NCBI RefSeq assembly: GCF_900497805.2
Contig: NW_020954569.1
Span: forward strand, 22,940,755-23,004,754
DNA: 64,000 nucleotides
From: Vombatus ursinus
Lineage: Eukaryota > Chordata > Mammalia > Diprotodontia > Vombatidae
Reading direction: 5' to 3'
In this document: positions 54,501-64,000 of the stretch, piece after piece
Numbering within the stretch: position 1 is the first letter of the stretch
Layout: each line of letters opens with the position of its first letter
Position numbers and translations under genes: made by a program
Notes under the pieces: generated by a model
Seen by the model: the letters and a program-made list of their open reading frames with translations, nothing else
Told to the model about the DNA's origin: nothing
Databases searched by the model: none

Positions 54501-56490
54501 CCTTTTTTGCAAATGGAATTATGGTTCACTCTGATTACCATAGTGAGTCAACAAAAAAACTAATTTAAATAATTGATAACTTCAGCAAAGTTGCAGAATA
54601 TAAAATTAATCCATATACATCATTAGTATTTTTGTATATTACCAACAAAATACATAAAGAAGAGATACAAAGAGAAAGCCTATTTAAAATAATTACAGAC
54701 AAGATAAAATACCAAGATTCATAAAGGAACTTTATGACCCCAATTACAAAACACTCTTCACAGAAATAAAGACAGATCTAAATACCTGGAGAAATATTGA
54801 TTGCTCCTGGGTAGGTCAAACTAGCATAGTAAAAAAGACAACACTACCTAAATTATTTTACTGATTTTGTACCACATCAAACTACCAAAAATTATTTTAT
54901 AGAGTTAGAAAATTAATAAACAAAATTCATTTGTAGGAACAAATGGTCAAGAGTATTAAAGGAATCAATGAATGGAAATGTAAAAGTGGGCCTAGCAATA
55001 CCAGATATCAAGCTATAATACAAAACTGTAATCGTCTCACCAATTTGGTACTGGATTTAAAAAGGAGGGGGTAGGAGAGGTTGATCAATGCAACACACTA
55101 GAAACACAAAATACAGAAGCAACTGAGCACAATAACTTGATGTTTGATAAACCCAAAGATCACAATTATTGGGTCAAGAATTCACTATTTGACAAAAACT
55201 GCTTAGAGAACTGGAAAGTAGCCTAGTTGAAACTAGGCATATACCAAAATCTTACACTATATATCAAGATAATTTCAAAGTGAGTATGTAATTTAGAGAT
55301 AAAGGGTAATATAAGCACTTTAGTGGAGCCTGGAAGAAATTACCTGTCACATCTATGGATAGGGAAGAGCTTATAACCAAACAAGAGATAGAGAGGTTTG
55401 TAGGAGATGAAATGGATCATTTTGATTATAGAAGTATTTGCACAAATAAAACCAATGCAGTTGTTAATATAAGAGGACTAGGTAATAGGAAAAAATCTTT
55501 GCAGGTTGGTTGTTTTTTTTTTTCAGATAAAAGTTCAATTTCTCAAAGATATAGTGAAATTAGTAAAATCTATAAGAACAAGAGGTAATCCCCAGTTGAG
55601 AAATGGTCAAAGGACATGAACAGGCAGTTTTCAGAGGAACTTTTTTAAATGCTTTGAATCACTAAGAATTAGAATAATGAAAATTAGAACAACTCTAAGA
55701 TACCACTCATACTTATCGCAGTGTCTAAGGTGAAAGAAAAGCAAAATGACAAATTCTGGAAGGGATGTGGCAAAAAAGGTACAGTAATGCATTATCAATG
55801 GATCTGTGAACTATTGTACCCAAACAGTTATTAAAAAGTGCATTTTCTTTGACCCAGAAATACCACTACTAAGTATGTATCCCAAAGAGACCAAACAAAG
55901 AGGAAAAGGACTCATATGTACACAAATATTTATAGAAGCATTGTTTGTGGTATCAAAGGAATTGGAAACTGAAGGGATGCTCTTCAATTGGGGAATGGTT
56001 AAACAAGTTATGGTATAAGAAAGTGATGTAATGCTATTGTGCTTGAAAGAAATGATGAAGGGAGTAGTTTCAGGAAAATCTGGGAAGACATTTGAACTGA
56101 CACAAATTGAAGTGAGCAGAACCAGGAGAACAATTTATACAGTAAAAAGAATATTATAAATATAATCAACTGTGAAAGACTAATTACCTCTCACCAGCAC
56201 AGTGACCAACCAGAATTCCAAGACTCATGATGAAAAATGCTTTCCACCTCCAGATAGAAAACTGATGAACTCAAACTGAAAATTGAAGCATTTTTTTCTT
56301 TTTCTTGCTTTTTGGCAGAGGGTGAGGTAGGGGATAAAACACGGCCACTGCAGAAATTTGTTTTGTGTGACTTCATATTTATAATGGGTTTTGTATTTCT
56401 TATCTTCCAAATGGGTGGGTGAATCAGTGGGAAAGGTAGAGAATTTGGAACTGAAAATAAAATTACATTGTATTTAATTTTTAAAGCAAA
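51569..56490 (+). mobile_element. Old L1 LINE with two large internal deletions
   Basis: 5' UTR about 51569-52500. ORF1 is decayed at 52500-53480; its best piece, 53111-53308, reads MKTPRNVIAKLQNSQVKEKI, LQAARNKEFKLCGY. The inter-ORF spacer then joins ORF2 directly at GAGTGGGTCAAAAAACAAAT (53535), so the endonuclease domain is missing. A second jump near 53676-53720 removes the segment between the counterparts of LNAY and [12 protein letters not shown]2 decay products then follow to about 55600 and the C-terminal region to 56040, and a 3' UTR ends in an A-rich stretch near 56490. A further inverted fragment sits at 54237-54420. Far older than the L1 at 28275. Confidence 0.85.
54237..54420 (-). 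mobile_element. Inverted L1 ORF2 fragment inserted in the old L1
   Basis: Read on the minus strand this 184-bp piece matches the L1 reverse transcriptase segment also present on the plus strand at about 53900-54040 and 32520-32660: a CTATGAACAGGCTGGATTCA stretch, then ATAATTGACCATATCTATAA, then ATGATTATTTAAAAT. It is bounded by the perfect 11-mer AATATTCAATA at 54226-54236 and 54421-54431. No poly-A or poly-T tail is visible. Confidence 0.78.
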
Positions 56491-56535
56491 ATTAGGAGTA
56501 TAGATGATGTCATCTGAGATCCTTCTAAGCTAATT

Positions 56536-57450
56536 CCCAGCTATTTAGTTCCTGGATTTTTCTGGACTTAGGCAATACAAAACTCTCTATTCACCCACCA
56601 CTAAGCAAAAAGAATTGCACTGTGCTGACCACATTTTTTTTTCTTTTTTCACCATGTAAAGTCTTGAAGATTGGCCCAGTGCCATCAGCTGATTGATACA
56701 TTCATGGCACTCTGTAGATATATCTCTATAAAAGACACATTTTCCTTTCCTCTATCTTTATGTAGAGTACTGTCTTAACTAAGGACAGATAGTGTTTCTA
56801 TCAGATTATTTTTCTGTCAGATAAGTTGTATATTGGTATATATTTGCCATCAGTAAATCATTTAGTGAATTAAAGCCAACAAAAGAAAAAAAATATTCAT
56901 GGTGCCAAACCAATGAAAGCCAGGCCAAAATCAATGCTCCAACAGCTGCTTCTGTTTTCCTATGATTTCTTCTCTGTCTAATAACTCAGCCCCATCATTG
57001 GTAAAGTCATTGGCAAGTGACATTCTCAAATCCCAGGCATAATTCCAAGATGAAAGTTTGAAACTTTGCTCATGGTCAGCTGCCTTTATTATTTTTAGTG
57101 ATGGATGTCATTTCAAAACTTTCTAAATGTGGGGAGGGGGGTGAAGGGTGAGGATTGAACTGAGCTTTCCTTTTATACACTAGACAAAAAGCAAAAAAAG
57201 TCATTCAATAATCATTAATGAATATTCATTTAAATAAAGTATTAGAGGCATTTCACAAATAAATCTTACTGAAATAAAGACATAATGTTAATGAAGTACT
57301 CATTTTTCCCAAGTATCTCTTCTTAAATATTAATAATAGTCACTTTAAAACTCCTATAAGAAAAGTTCATATTCCTACATTAGATTTTAATATTTAGGGC
57401 ATCTTTAAATGGAGACATCCACTCAAATCCTCATCAAGAATGTAACAATA
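56536..57450. other. No recognisable feature
   Basis: Unique DNA. A GGGGAGGGGGGTGAAGGG run lies near 57132. Nothing supported. Confidence 0.45.
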
Positions 57451-57454
57451 ACAA

Positions 57455-57668
57455 CAACAATAACAACACTTACTTTTTAATGTTCATTTATTTGAGTCTC
57501 ACAATAGCCCATTTAGGAGGTTGCTATTATTAACCACATCTTGAAGATGAGGAAACTGAATCTGAGAAATTAAATGACTTGCCCAAGGTCATGCATTTAA
57601 GGAGGAATTTGAATAGAGGTCTTTCACATGCCAATTCTTACACTCCATCTGCCATATCATGTTGCCTC
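57455..57668 (-). mobile_element. MIR-derived SINE, antisense
   Basis: AACAACACTTACTTTTTAAT, GAGTCTCACAATAGCCCATT, GATGAGGAAACTGAATCTGA, AATGACTTGCCCAAGGTCAT, CCATATCATGTTGCCTC in reverse order. Confidence 0.78.
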
Positions 57669-57689
57669 TCTGGAAGAATGAACAATTGA

Positions 57690-60450
57690 TCATTAATTAA
57701 TAAGCATTGTTTAAGCACCTACTGTGATTCAGGCACTGTGCTAAGCATTTGGGACATAAAAAGAAGCAAAAGACAAGACTTGTCCTCAAGAAGTTTAAAT
57801 TCTAAAGGGAGAGACATTTTGTGTGTGTGTGTGTGTGTTTGTGTGCATGTGTGCATGTATGCATGTAAAATTATATACAGGATAAATAGGAAATAATTAA
57901 TAGAAAGAAAGAAGGCACTGTAATTAAGATGGATTGAAGAATCCTTCCTATAAAAGGTGTGGTTTTTGTTAGGACTACAAGGGAGGTCAGTAGTTGGACT
58001 AGAGGAGGAAAAGCATTCCAGACAAGGAAGAGAGAGAGAAAATACCTAGAGTCCAAAGATGGAATGTCTTGTTTATGGAACAGACAGGAGGTAAGTATCA
58101 CTGGATCAAAGAGTATCTGTAGGGGAGGAAGGTATAAGACTGGAAAGGTAGCAGGAGACTAGGTTATGAAGGGCTTTGAACGACATACAGAGCATTTTGC
58201 ATTTTATCCTGGAGGTGATACAAAGTCACTTTAGTTTATTGAGTGTGGGAGGGACAGCATGATCTAGAAAATCAAATCAGTGACTGAAAAGAGGATGGAT
58301 TACAGTAGGGAGAGACTAGAAGCAGACAAACCCACCAAAAAGTTATCAGAAGAATATGGGCATGAGATGATGAGGACCTGTACAACAGTGATGACAGTAT
58401 CAGAGGAGAGGAGACCTGTAAAAGAGATGTTACAAAGATGAAATTGACAGTCATTGGCAACAGATTAGATATGAGGGAATAAGATATAGTGAAGAATTCA
58501 GGATTCCAATAAGTGAGGGACTAAGAGGATGGTATCATCCTCTATAGTAATAAAAAATTTAGGAGGGGGAAGGGTTTGGGGGAAAGATAATGACTTCTGT
58601 TTGGGACAAATTGAGTTTAAGATGTGTACTGCATATCCAGTTCAAGATGTTTGAAAGACAGAGATGCAAGATTAGATGACAGCAGAATCATCACCATAAA
58701 GATGGTAATTAAATTCATGAGAACTGATGAAATCACCAAGTGAAGTAGTATAGAGAAGATGACCCAGGATAGAACCCAGAGGGACATGATCTGGAAGAGG
58801 ATCCAGTAAAGCAGAGAGAAAAGGAGTGGTCAGATATGTAGAAGAAGAACCAGAGAGAAAGTGATGTCCCAAAAAATCCAGAGAGTCTCAAAGAGGAGAG
58901 AGTGATCATTAACATCAAAGATTTTAGACAGGTCAAGGAAAATAAAGATTGAGAAAAGGTTGGACTTGGTAACTAAGAAATTATTAGTAACTTCAGAGAG
59001 AACAGTTTTGGTGGAATGATAAGGTTGGAAGCTGAATTTTAAAGGGTTAGAAAGGAATGAGAGGAGGCAAGGCAGAGACACCTATCGTAGATGGTCCAGA
59101 GGAGTTTAAATACAAAGGGCAGAAGAGCTATAAGATGGCAGTTTATGGGGATGGAAAGATCAAGTAGGGGCTTTTTTAAGGATGGGAGAAACATGAGCAT
59201 GATTGTAGGTAATAGGAAATAAGCCAGCAGACAGGGAGAAGCTGAACATAAGTGAAAAAGTGGGATGACAGATGGAACAATTTGTTGGAGGAAATGGGAT
59301 GGAACAGGTTTGCTTAAATAAGTAGAGGTGTTAACTTTGGTAAGGAGTAAGGTCACTTCATCATATGAGACAGGTAAAAGAAGAGAAAGTGGCAAGAAGA
59401 ATCTGAACGATAGAAATGAGGAAGAAGGGAGAAAAGAAAGTTCACGGTGAATGACCAATTTTTTTTCTGTAAAATATGAGGCAAGGCTCTTAGCTAAGAC
59501 TGTGGGAGGAGGTTAAGCTATGAGAGGTTTGAAGAGGAATGAAAAGATTTGGAAGGGCTGTTGTGAAAAGTGGGATAATGGGTTGACAAGGGAAGTATAG
59601 TAGGATAGCCTAGCATCAGTGAGGACTCAGTTCAGGTTGTGCAACATAAATTTGTGGTGGATGCAGTTAGAATGGTTCCATGTTTTTCACCACCTTCATT
59701 CAGCAGCACATGTGTAGGAGCAAAGGACATAACTGGTGGGAATAAACCAAGGCTGAGGTATAACTGTACGTAATCAATGAAGTGATAAGGGGGCTAGGGA
59801 TTCAAAAGAGGACAGCATAGTGTTAAATTAGTTGACCAAAGGGTCAAGATAGAAGAGAAGAGAGTGGCTAGTGCAGAGAAGATGGCTGAGAAAAGAATTG
59901 AGGGGTCAAGGGATTGCAGGTCATGTTGCAAATGAAGAATGGGGTTTTATAATGGAATATAGGAGAGATGAAAAGTCAATAGATTATGGTCAGAGAAGGG
60001 GATTTCAGAATTTTTGAATGTAGGTGACATGTTTGTGGGTAATAGCAAGATAAGGGTATGAGTATCTTTGTGTGTGACTGAGGAATAATTCATGGTAAGT
60101 GAGTAGGTTGAGCAACTGAGTGGTTGGGTATTTGAGGGAGAGACAATATATTTGTCAAAGTTCCCTGGTATGAAGGCAGAAGTTGGGGAGGAGAGAAAAA
60201 ATATGAACTAGGTATCAAACATTGAGAAAGAAGGGGAGTGACTTGGCCATCTGTAGACATTAGCTACCAGGATTTTGATTGGGTGGTAGATAACGAAGAC
60301 CATGAAACTCAAAGGAAAAGAGGTTACTGAGTGATGAAGAAAGAAAGTGAACCTGGAAGTAGCAGTGGGCAGCAAGGAGTATTCCATCTCTCCTTCTACA
60401 ACCGGAGACCTGAGGAAAATGTGTTAACTCCAGCTAGTACTAAAAAGGGT
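57690..60450 (-). mobile_element. Near full-length L2-clade LINE, antisense
   Basis: The 3' end lies at 57690-57800 (plus-strand TTTAAGCACCTACTGTGATT, CAGGCACTGTGCTAAGCATT, GACTTGTCCTCAAGAAGTTT). Going right, the minus strand encodes decayed L2/CR1 reverse transcriptase. 58872-58672 reads PLGSILGHLLYTTSLGDFIS and YHLYGDDSAV (the YADD site now YGDD). 59081-58830 reads FQPYHSTKTVLSEVTNNFLV and IFLDLSKIFDVNDHSLL. 59458-59039 reads KPVPSHFLQQIVPSVIPL and HLIALLPFVFKLL. 59650-60450 corresponds to the endonuclease-domain region in antisense. About 2.75 kb of a ~3.3 kb family is present, which is unusually long for L2. Many stops and frame changes. Confidence 0.85.
57821..57866. repeat. (TG)n repeat with GTGCATG units
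   Basis: TG dinucleotides then TGTGCATG/TATGCATG units inside the L2 3' region. Confidence 0.92.
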
Positions 60451-60812
60451 GGCCAGGATACCTGTGTCTTCATCATCAGAGGGAAGTCAGTCTGTTTTTT
60501 AAAAGTGTTTAGTTCCTTATAGTAAATAAAATAAATGAAGATATTTATATGTTTTTCATTCACAGAAAACATTTGTTGCCTATAAATTATGTAGTAAATA
60601 CTTCCTGCCTTTCGTATAAACTATTGAGCAATAGCCAACAGAATAAATTAACAGAATTTTGCTGTGAAAATATATCATAAAAATTATGAATATCCCCTTC
60701 AAATTTGAGGGTTATAAATTAGTAACAGTCCTTAAAACAAAACAAAATCAATACAAAAATTTATTATACTAGAGATGCCTTTTTAATAAATACACTCTAA
60801 AGAGAATGATGT
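60451..60812. other. No recognisable feature
   Basis: AT-rich stretch between L2 and a SINE fragment. Confidence 0.45.
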
Positions 60813-60814
60813 CA

Positions 60815-60908
60815 ATTAATCTCCTTGAGACTCAATTTTGTAAAATAAGAGTATTGAAGTTGAAGGCCATGAAGTCTCTTCCAACTTTAAATCTATGACC
60901 TTATGAGC
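60815..60908 (+). mobile_element. MIR3-type SINE 3' half
   Basis: TTAATCTCCTTGAGACTCAA, TTTTGTAAAATAAGAGTATT, GAAGTTGAAGGCCATGAAGT and CTCTTCCAACTTTAAATCTA. Confidence 0.7.
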
Positions 60909-61095
60909 CTGGAAAGTAAGGAGCTACTTCACAACAATCTAGACAAGTAGTAACCCAATATTTTCTCAATGATGAGGAATGCAAAACCTGCTGAAGTAGT
61001 CCATTCTGCTTTTAAATAATTAATTCTCATAAAGTGTATATGCACATACATATATATGTGTAAGCACATATGTGTATGTTATTTTGACTATATCA

Positions 61096-61325
61096 TCAAA
61101 TTTCTCTGACTAGCCAAAATTCCCAATTACTGTCCTCATTTTTTTCATTTGGAGTCACATAGAAAAGATCAAATTTCTCAGCTTCATGACAATCTTTCAG
61201 ATACTTAAATAAAGCTCTGGTGTTCTCCCTACATTTTCTGTTCTCTAGGCATTTCAACTGGTTTGTACTTTGTATGTTTTCAAAATTCTTCACCTTCCTG
61301 GTTGCCTCCTCTGCACTCAGACCAT
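61096..61325 (-). mobile_element. CR1/L3-clade LINE C-terminal fragment
   Basis: The minus-strand frame 61293-61096 reads LKCLENRKCRENTRALFKYL, KDCHEAEKFDLFYVTPNEK. This corresponds to the widespread CR1-type segment of the form LK-L-L-KRR-RGD-IAVFKYLKG-H. The preceding bases (GCAGAGGAGGCAACCAGGAA on the minus strand) match its upstream neighbour. Confidence 0.58.
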
Positions 61326-61539
61326 TGGATTAATACTTCAAAGTTGTGGTGGATCCATGACTTCATTACCCTGAGAAATCCCTACAATGATAGAGATGAA
61401 AAGTTTTTAATGTCTTCTCATTCTTTGTGATTCTTCTTTGTCTTGCCATAAATTCTTCATTGAGGATAAATCAAATAATTCAGTTTTTTCTCTGGATTAT
61501 TTATGTTGTAGATAACAGGATGACAGTTCGACTTTACAT

Positions 61540-61800
61540 TGGTTGTCTCAATTCACCTCTTTTTAAGACTATTCATGTTCCTGGTGACATCTTTCATTGT
61601 ATCTAAATAAAAGTTATTGTCGGTAATAAGATGCAGCCTACTCATACCTATCACATATTTTCTCTGGTCCTTTGGGTTTGCTGTAATTTTTATTTTTCTG
61701 ATATAAATCAAAGTATTCCATGAATTATAGCCAAATGGAATCCAGAGCAAAATTAAAAGTCTTAAAAACATTTTACTTTACTTGTGTATTTTTTGTGCAT
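61540..61800 (-). mobile_element. Possible RTE-clade LINE C-terminal fragment
   Basis: The minus-strand frame 61771-61553 contains RKYVIGMSRLHLITDNNFYL, DTMKDVTRNMNSLKKR. This resembles the region just before the terminal W-GHVARM motif of RTE-like proteins. Only weakly supported. Confidence 0.4.
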
Positions 61801-61989
61801 TGCTGGAAACAGAATAGGATCATTGAAAATGCTATCTAACATTTCAAATGTTGTTTAATCCACTCTCTTCTTTAGTTCTAGATTCAACTCATATGAGCTC
61901 TTGGTTCAATACCAGTTAGAAATAAATGCATTGATGAACAAATTAAATGGAAAGAACATTGAGAAGAATGGCAAAAGCTGGGTATTATC

Positions 61990-62311
61990 TGTTCTTTTAT
62001 TGCAATCTGCAGGAAGAGGTAATCCAAACTCCTGCTCTCCAACAGGTTGCCGCCATTATCATACCCACTCTCTTTCTAATCTTCAGTTTCTCCCTCTCTG
62101 CTAGTTCCTTCCCCTGTAGCTTACAACCACACCAATGCCTCCACTAGCCTTAAAAACAAATAATTAGTTGCTAAATCCTGTTATGCCAACTAGTATCTTA
62201 TGTCCCTCCTCTTCTCAGATAAACTTGAAAAAGTCGTCTGTAATTTCTTTTTTCACTCTCTTCTAAACCTTCTGCAATCTGACTTCCATTCTCATCATTC
62301 AAATTAAACTG
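61990..62311 (+). mobile_element. LINE L2-clade reverse transcriptase fragment
   Basis: CTGCTAGTTCCTTCCCCTGT, AGCTTACAACCACACCAATG, CTAGTATCTTATGTCCCTCC, AGATAAACTTGAAAAAGTCG, CTAAACCTTCTGCAATCTGA match the sense-strand L2 segment equivalent to S-NYRPISLLPF through L-P-QSGF. Frames are lost. Confidence 0.65.
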
Positions 62312-62570
62312 ATCTGCTAGGTGGCACAGTGAATAGAATGCTGGGCCTGGAGTCAAAAAAACTGAAGTCAAACCCAGCTTCAGAAAAGTATTAGCTGTGT
62401 GAACCTGGGAAAATCATTTAACCTTTGCTTGCCTCCATTTCCTCACCTGTAATATGTGAATAATAACAACACTTACCTCACAAAGTTGTTGAGAAGGTCA
62501 CATGACATAATATTTGTGAAGTGCTTAGCACAGTTTCTGGCACATAGCAGACACTATATAAATGTTTGAC
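62312..62570 (+). mobile_element. Full-length MIR-like SINE
   Basis: GCTAGGTGGCACAGTGAATA, GAATGCTGGGCCTGGAGTCA, TCAAACCCAGCTTCAG, TTAGCTGTGTGAACCTGGGA, TTGCCTCCATTTCCTCACCT, AAAGTTGTTGAGAAGGTCAC, AGTGCTTAGCACAGTTTCTG, GCACATAGCAGACACTATAT. It sits between two L2 segments. Confidence 0.88.
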
Positions 62571-62805
62571 ATCTCACTTGGATGCTCTATTAGCATATCA
62601 AACTCAACATATCGAAAACGGAGCTCATTACCATTCAAAAAGTTTGTCCTTTCAATTTTCCTGTTTCTGTCAAGAGTTTCACCCTCTTTATTATTACTAT
62701 TCATCATGTCCAACTAATTCAACCTCCATATTTCTCACATCTTTCCTCAACTCTGTACTCTTATTGCCACTCCACTAATTTATTCTCTCATCACATTATG
62801 CCTTT
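62571..62805 (+). mobile_element. LINE L2-clade fragment, downstream part
   Basis: CATATCAAACTCAACATATC, GAAAACGGAGCTCATTACCA, TTTCCTGTTTCTGTCAAGAG and CCATATTTCTCACATCTTTC follow the sense L2 region after the reverse transcriptase core. About 1 kb of L2 is missing between this and the part ending at 62311. Confidence 0.58.
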
Positions 62806-62809
62806 ATAT

Positions 62810-63020
62810 ATGTCATTAACAAAAATATTAAGTAGCTCAAAGACAGAGGCAAATCACCAGGTTTAGAGAATTTTCTTCATTTTTACATCAACCAGAATAT
62901 TCTAATCCTCTAATCTGATTGTTCCTCCTGTTACAAATTCACCTAATTATGCTATTATCTAGCTTGCATTTCTCTATCCTGTCCAAAAGGATAAAGTGGC
63001 AGTGTCAATTTTGCACTCAA
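62810..63020 (-). mobile_element. CR1/L3-clade LINE fragment
   Basis: The minus strand of 62950-63000 encodes ILLDRIEKCKLDNSIIR, equivalent to the CR1 segment LLDK-E-CGLDDS-IRWI. The plus strand 62815-62950 (TCATTAACAAAAATATTAAG, GATTGTTCCTCCTGTTACAA) is the complement of the region after it. Confidence 0.5.
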
Positions 63021-63039
63021 ATCAATAACCAATAGATGC

Positions 63040-63215
63040 AGAGGTATCTTATGTTCTTTACTTTTCTCAATTATTTGTGTAAAGATGAAGATCTGATCTT
63101 CTATGGAAAAGTTACAAAAGACTGCATGTATACTTCTCATGTTTTCATCAAGAGTACTTACCATGTGTTCATAGACCAGTCTCATATAGTTTTGTGGCAG
63201 ATTTGAGAAAGCAGA
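63040..63215 (-). mobile_element. RTE-clade reverse transcriptase fragment
   Basis: The minus-strand frame 63185-62955 begins MRLVYEHMVSTLDENMRSIH and contains IEDQIFIFTQIIEKSKEHKI, PLHLLVIDLSA. This corresponds to the RTE/BovB segment DHIFTLTQIIEKSREY-IPL-L-FID. Short and broken. Confidence 0.55.
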
Positions 63216-63650
63216 CTAACATATTGGTCATTGCTGATGTTTTCAATGACAGATATGACAATTAATTTTTATTTCATGTCTATATTTGGGCCTTAAAATG
63301 TTGACTTTTTGACTTCTGGTGTTCTGAAGCACTAGTCAATCAATTTTTGTCTTTTTCATCTGCATCTACTATAGAAAAGATCAAATTGGATAGGTCATAA
63401 TTTAAGAATATCTGCTTAGTAAATATTTTACTTCAGATGCTTTTATAAAGAAATGCATACATGACACTAGAATTAAAACTTAAATTAAAAATTAGGTACC
63501 CTAGTTATTTGGCATATTATAGACAAAGTACATGTTTGTCAGTCTTCCTTTTTAATTTTCACTCAGTTGTTACAGGATCATGGGGCATAATCTTTTCTTC
63601 TCTAGTATTTGCTAGTAATAATGTTGTTAATACATGAAAATAATTTTGCA
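63216..63650. other. No recognisable feature
   Basis: May contain further decayed LINE sequence upstream of the RTE fragment, but I cannot show it. Confidence 0.4.
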
Positions 63651-63654
63651 ATGA

Positions 63655-63845
63655 AGAAGTAGTATGGTATGTGGGGAGGTCGGTAGATTTGAAGACAGAG
63701 GACCTTGATTCAAATCATGACTGTCATTTACTGACCTGATTACAAGGTAACCTGTGTGACCTTGGACTCTTTCCTTATCAATAAAATGAGGTTAGACTAA
63801 ATGCCTTTAAAGGTTTCTTCTTGCTATAAATCTATGACTCTAACA
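63655..63845 (+). mobile_element. MIR3-type SINE
   Basis: GAAGTAGTATGGTATGTGGG, AGGACCTTGATTCAAATCAT, CCTGTGTGACCTTGGACTCT, AATAAAATGAGGTTAGACTA, AATGCCTTTAAAGGTTTCTT and CTATAAATCTATGACTC in sense order. Confidence 0.82.
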
Positions 63846-64000
63846 CCCTTTCATCCTAGATTAAGTGTTCAAGTACATATCCATAATTTGGTATTAATGC
63901 TTATTAAGAAACACATAATTCTTGGAAACTCAGTGTCCATACCCACCAGGATAGACTCAAATCTGGAAGAGTAAATCTATTTACTTTGAAAATCTTCACA

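Larger units (their letters stand above)
51425..56535 (+). mobile_element. MIR3-type SINE split by an L1 insertion
   Basis: The left part (51425-51568) runs AGCATGATATAGTAAAAAGA, GAATTTGAATCTTAACTCTG, GCTGCTTACCATCTGGGTAA, TTTCCTCAACTACAAAATGA. The right part (about 56495-56535) continues with TAGATGATGTCATCTGAGAT and CCTTCTAAGCT, the normal MIR3 3' end. The flanks GGTAGATATAG and GAGTATAGATGA look like a worn target duplication. Confidence 0.62.

Overview
This is a 64 kb stretch of mammalian nuclear DNA, almost certainly from a marsupial. The evidence is the repeat content. There are marsupial-type L1 LINEs and a half-L1 (ORF1-only) element. An RTE/BovB-like LINE sits near tRNA-derived SINEs that carry the same RTE-type tail. 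There are many MIR/MIR3-type SINEs and L2/CR1-clade LINE fossils, plus two short hAT-type DNA transposons. I saw no host protein-coding exon, no structural RNA gene and no CRISPR-like or prokaryotic structure. The window reads as an AT-rich intergenic or deep intronic region shaped by retrotransposition. The species cannot be fixed from sequence alone. A run of ten N at 26819-26828, inside a GATA microsatellite, is an assembly gap.

Layout. 1-7.6 kb: microsatellite, an LTR-like composite on the minus strand (951-1961), L2, SINE and old L1 remnants. 7.6-9.8 kb: a 5'-truncated, internally deleted RTE LINE (minus), a second LTR-like element, and a SINE with the RTE tail. 10-27 kb: mostly unique DNA with scattered MIR SINEs, three antisense or 3'-end L2 relics and one hAT element. 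27.8-38.1 kb: the most structured part, a three-level nest. An LTR-like element is split by a full-length L1 (28275-37902, 14-bp perfect target duplication). That L1 is in turn split by a half-L1/HAL1-like element (34554-37430, 17-bp target duplication with one mismatch). 38-51 kb: SINEs, L2 pieces, a 5'-truncated L1 with a clear target duplication, and a repeat-poor block at 43.4-45.5 kb. 51.4-56.5 kb: a MIR3 SINE split by an old L1 with two internal deletions and an inverted L1 fragment. 57.7-60.4 kb: a long antisense L2. 61-63.2 kb: a mosaic of CR1-, RTE- and L2-clade fragments. 63.6 kb to the end: a MIR3 SINE.

How the parts work together. All recognisable coding sequence belongs to retrotransposons. 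L1 ORF1p/ORF2p would have mobilised the half-L1. The RTE LINE shares its 3' tail with the SINEs at 9574-9820 and 26604-26806, which is the expected partner relationship. None of the LINE copies looks coding-competent. Two near-consensus RFX X-box motifs (17334-17347, 44392-44407) in repeat-poor DNA are the only candidate host regulatory sites I would point to. The least explained structures are the LTR-like family, whose conserved ~180-bp 3' module sits behind unrelated upstream sequences, and the composite copy at 951-1961 that carries this module at both ends between 14-bp direct repeats.
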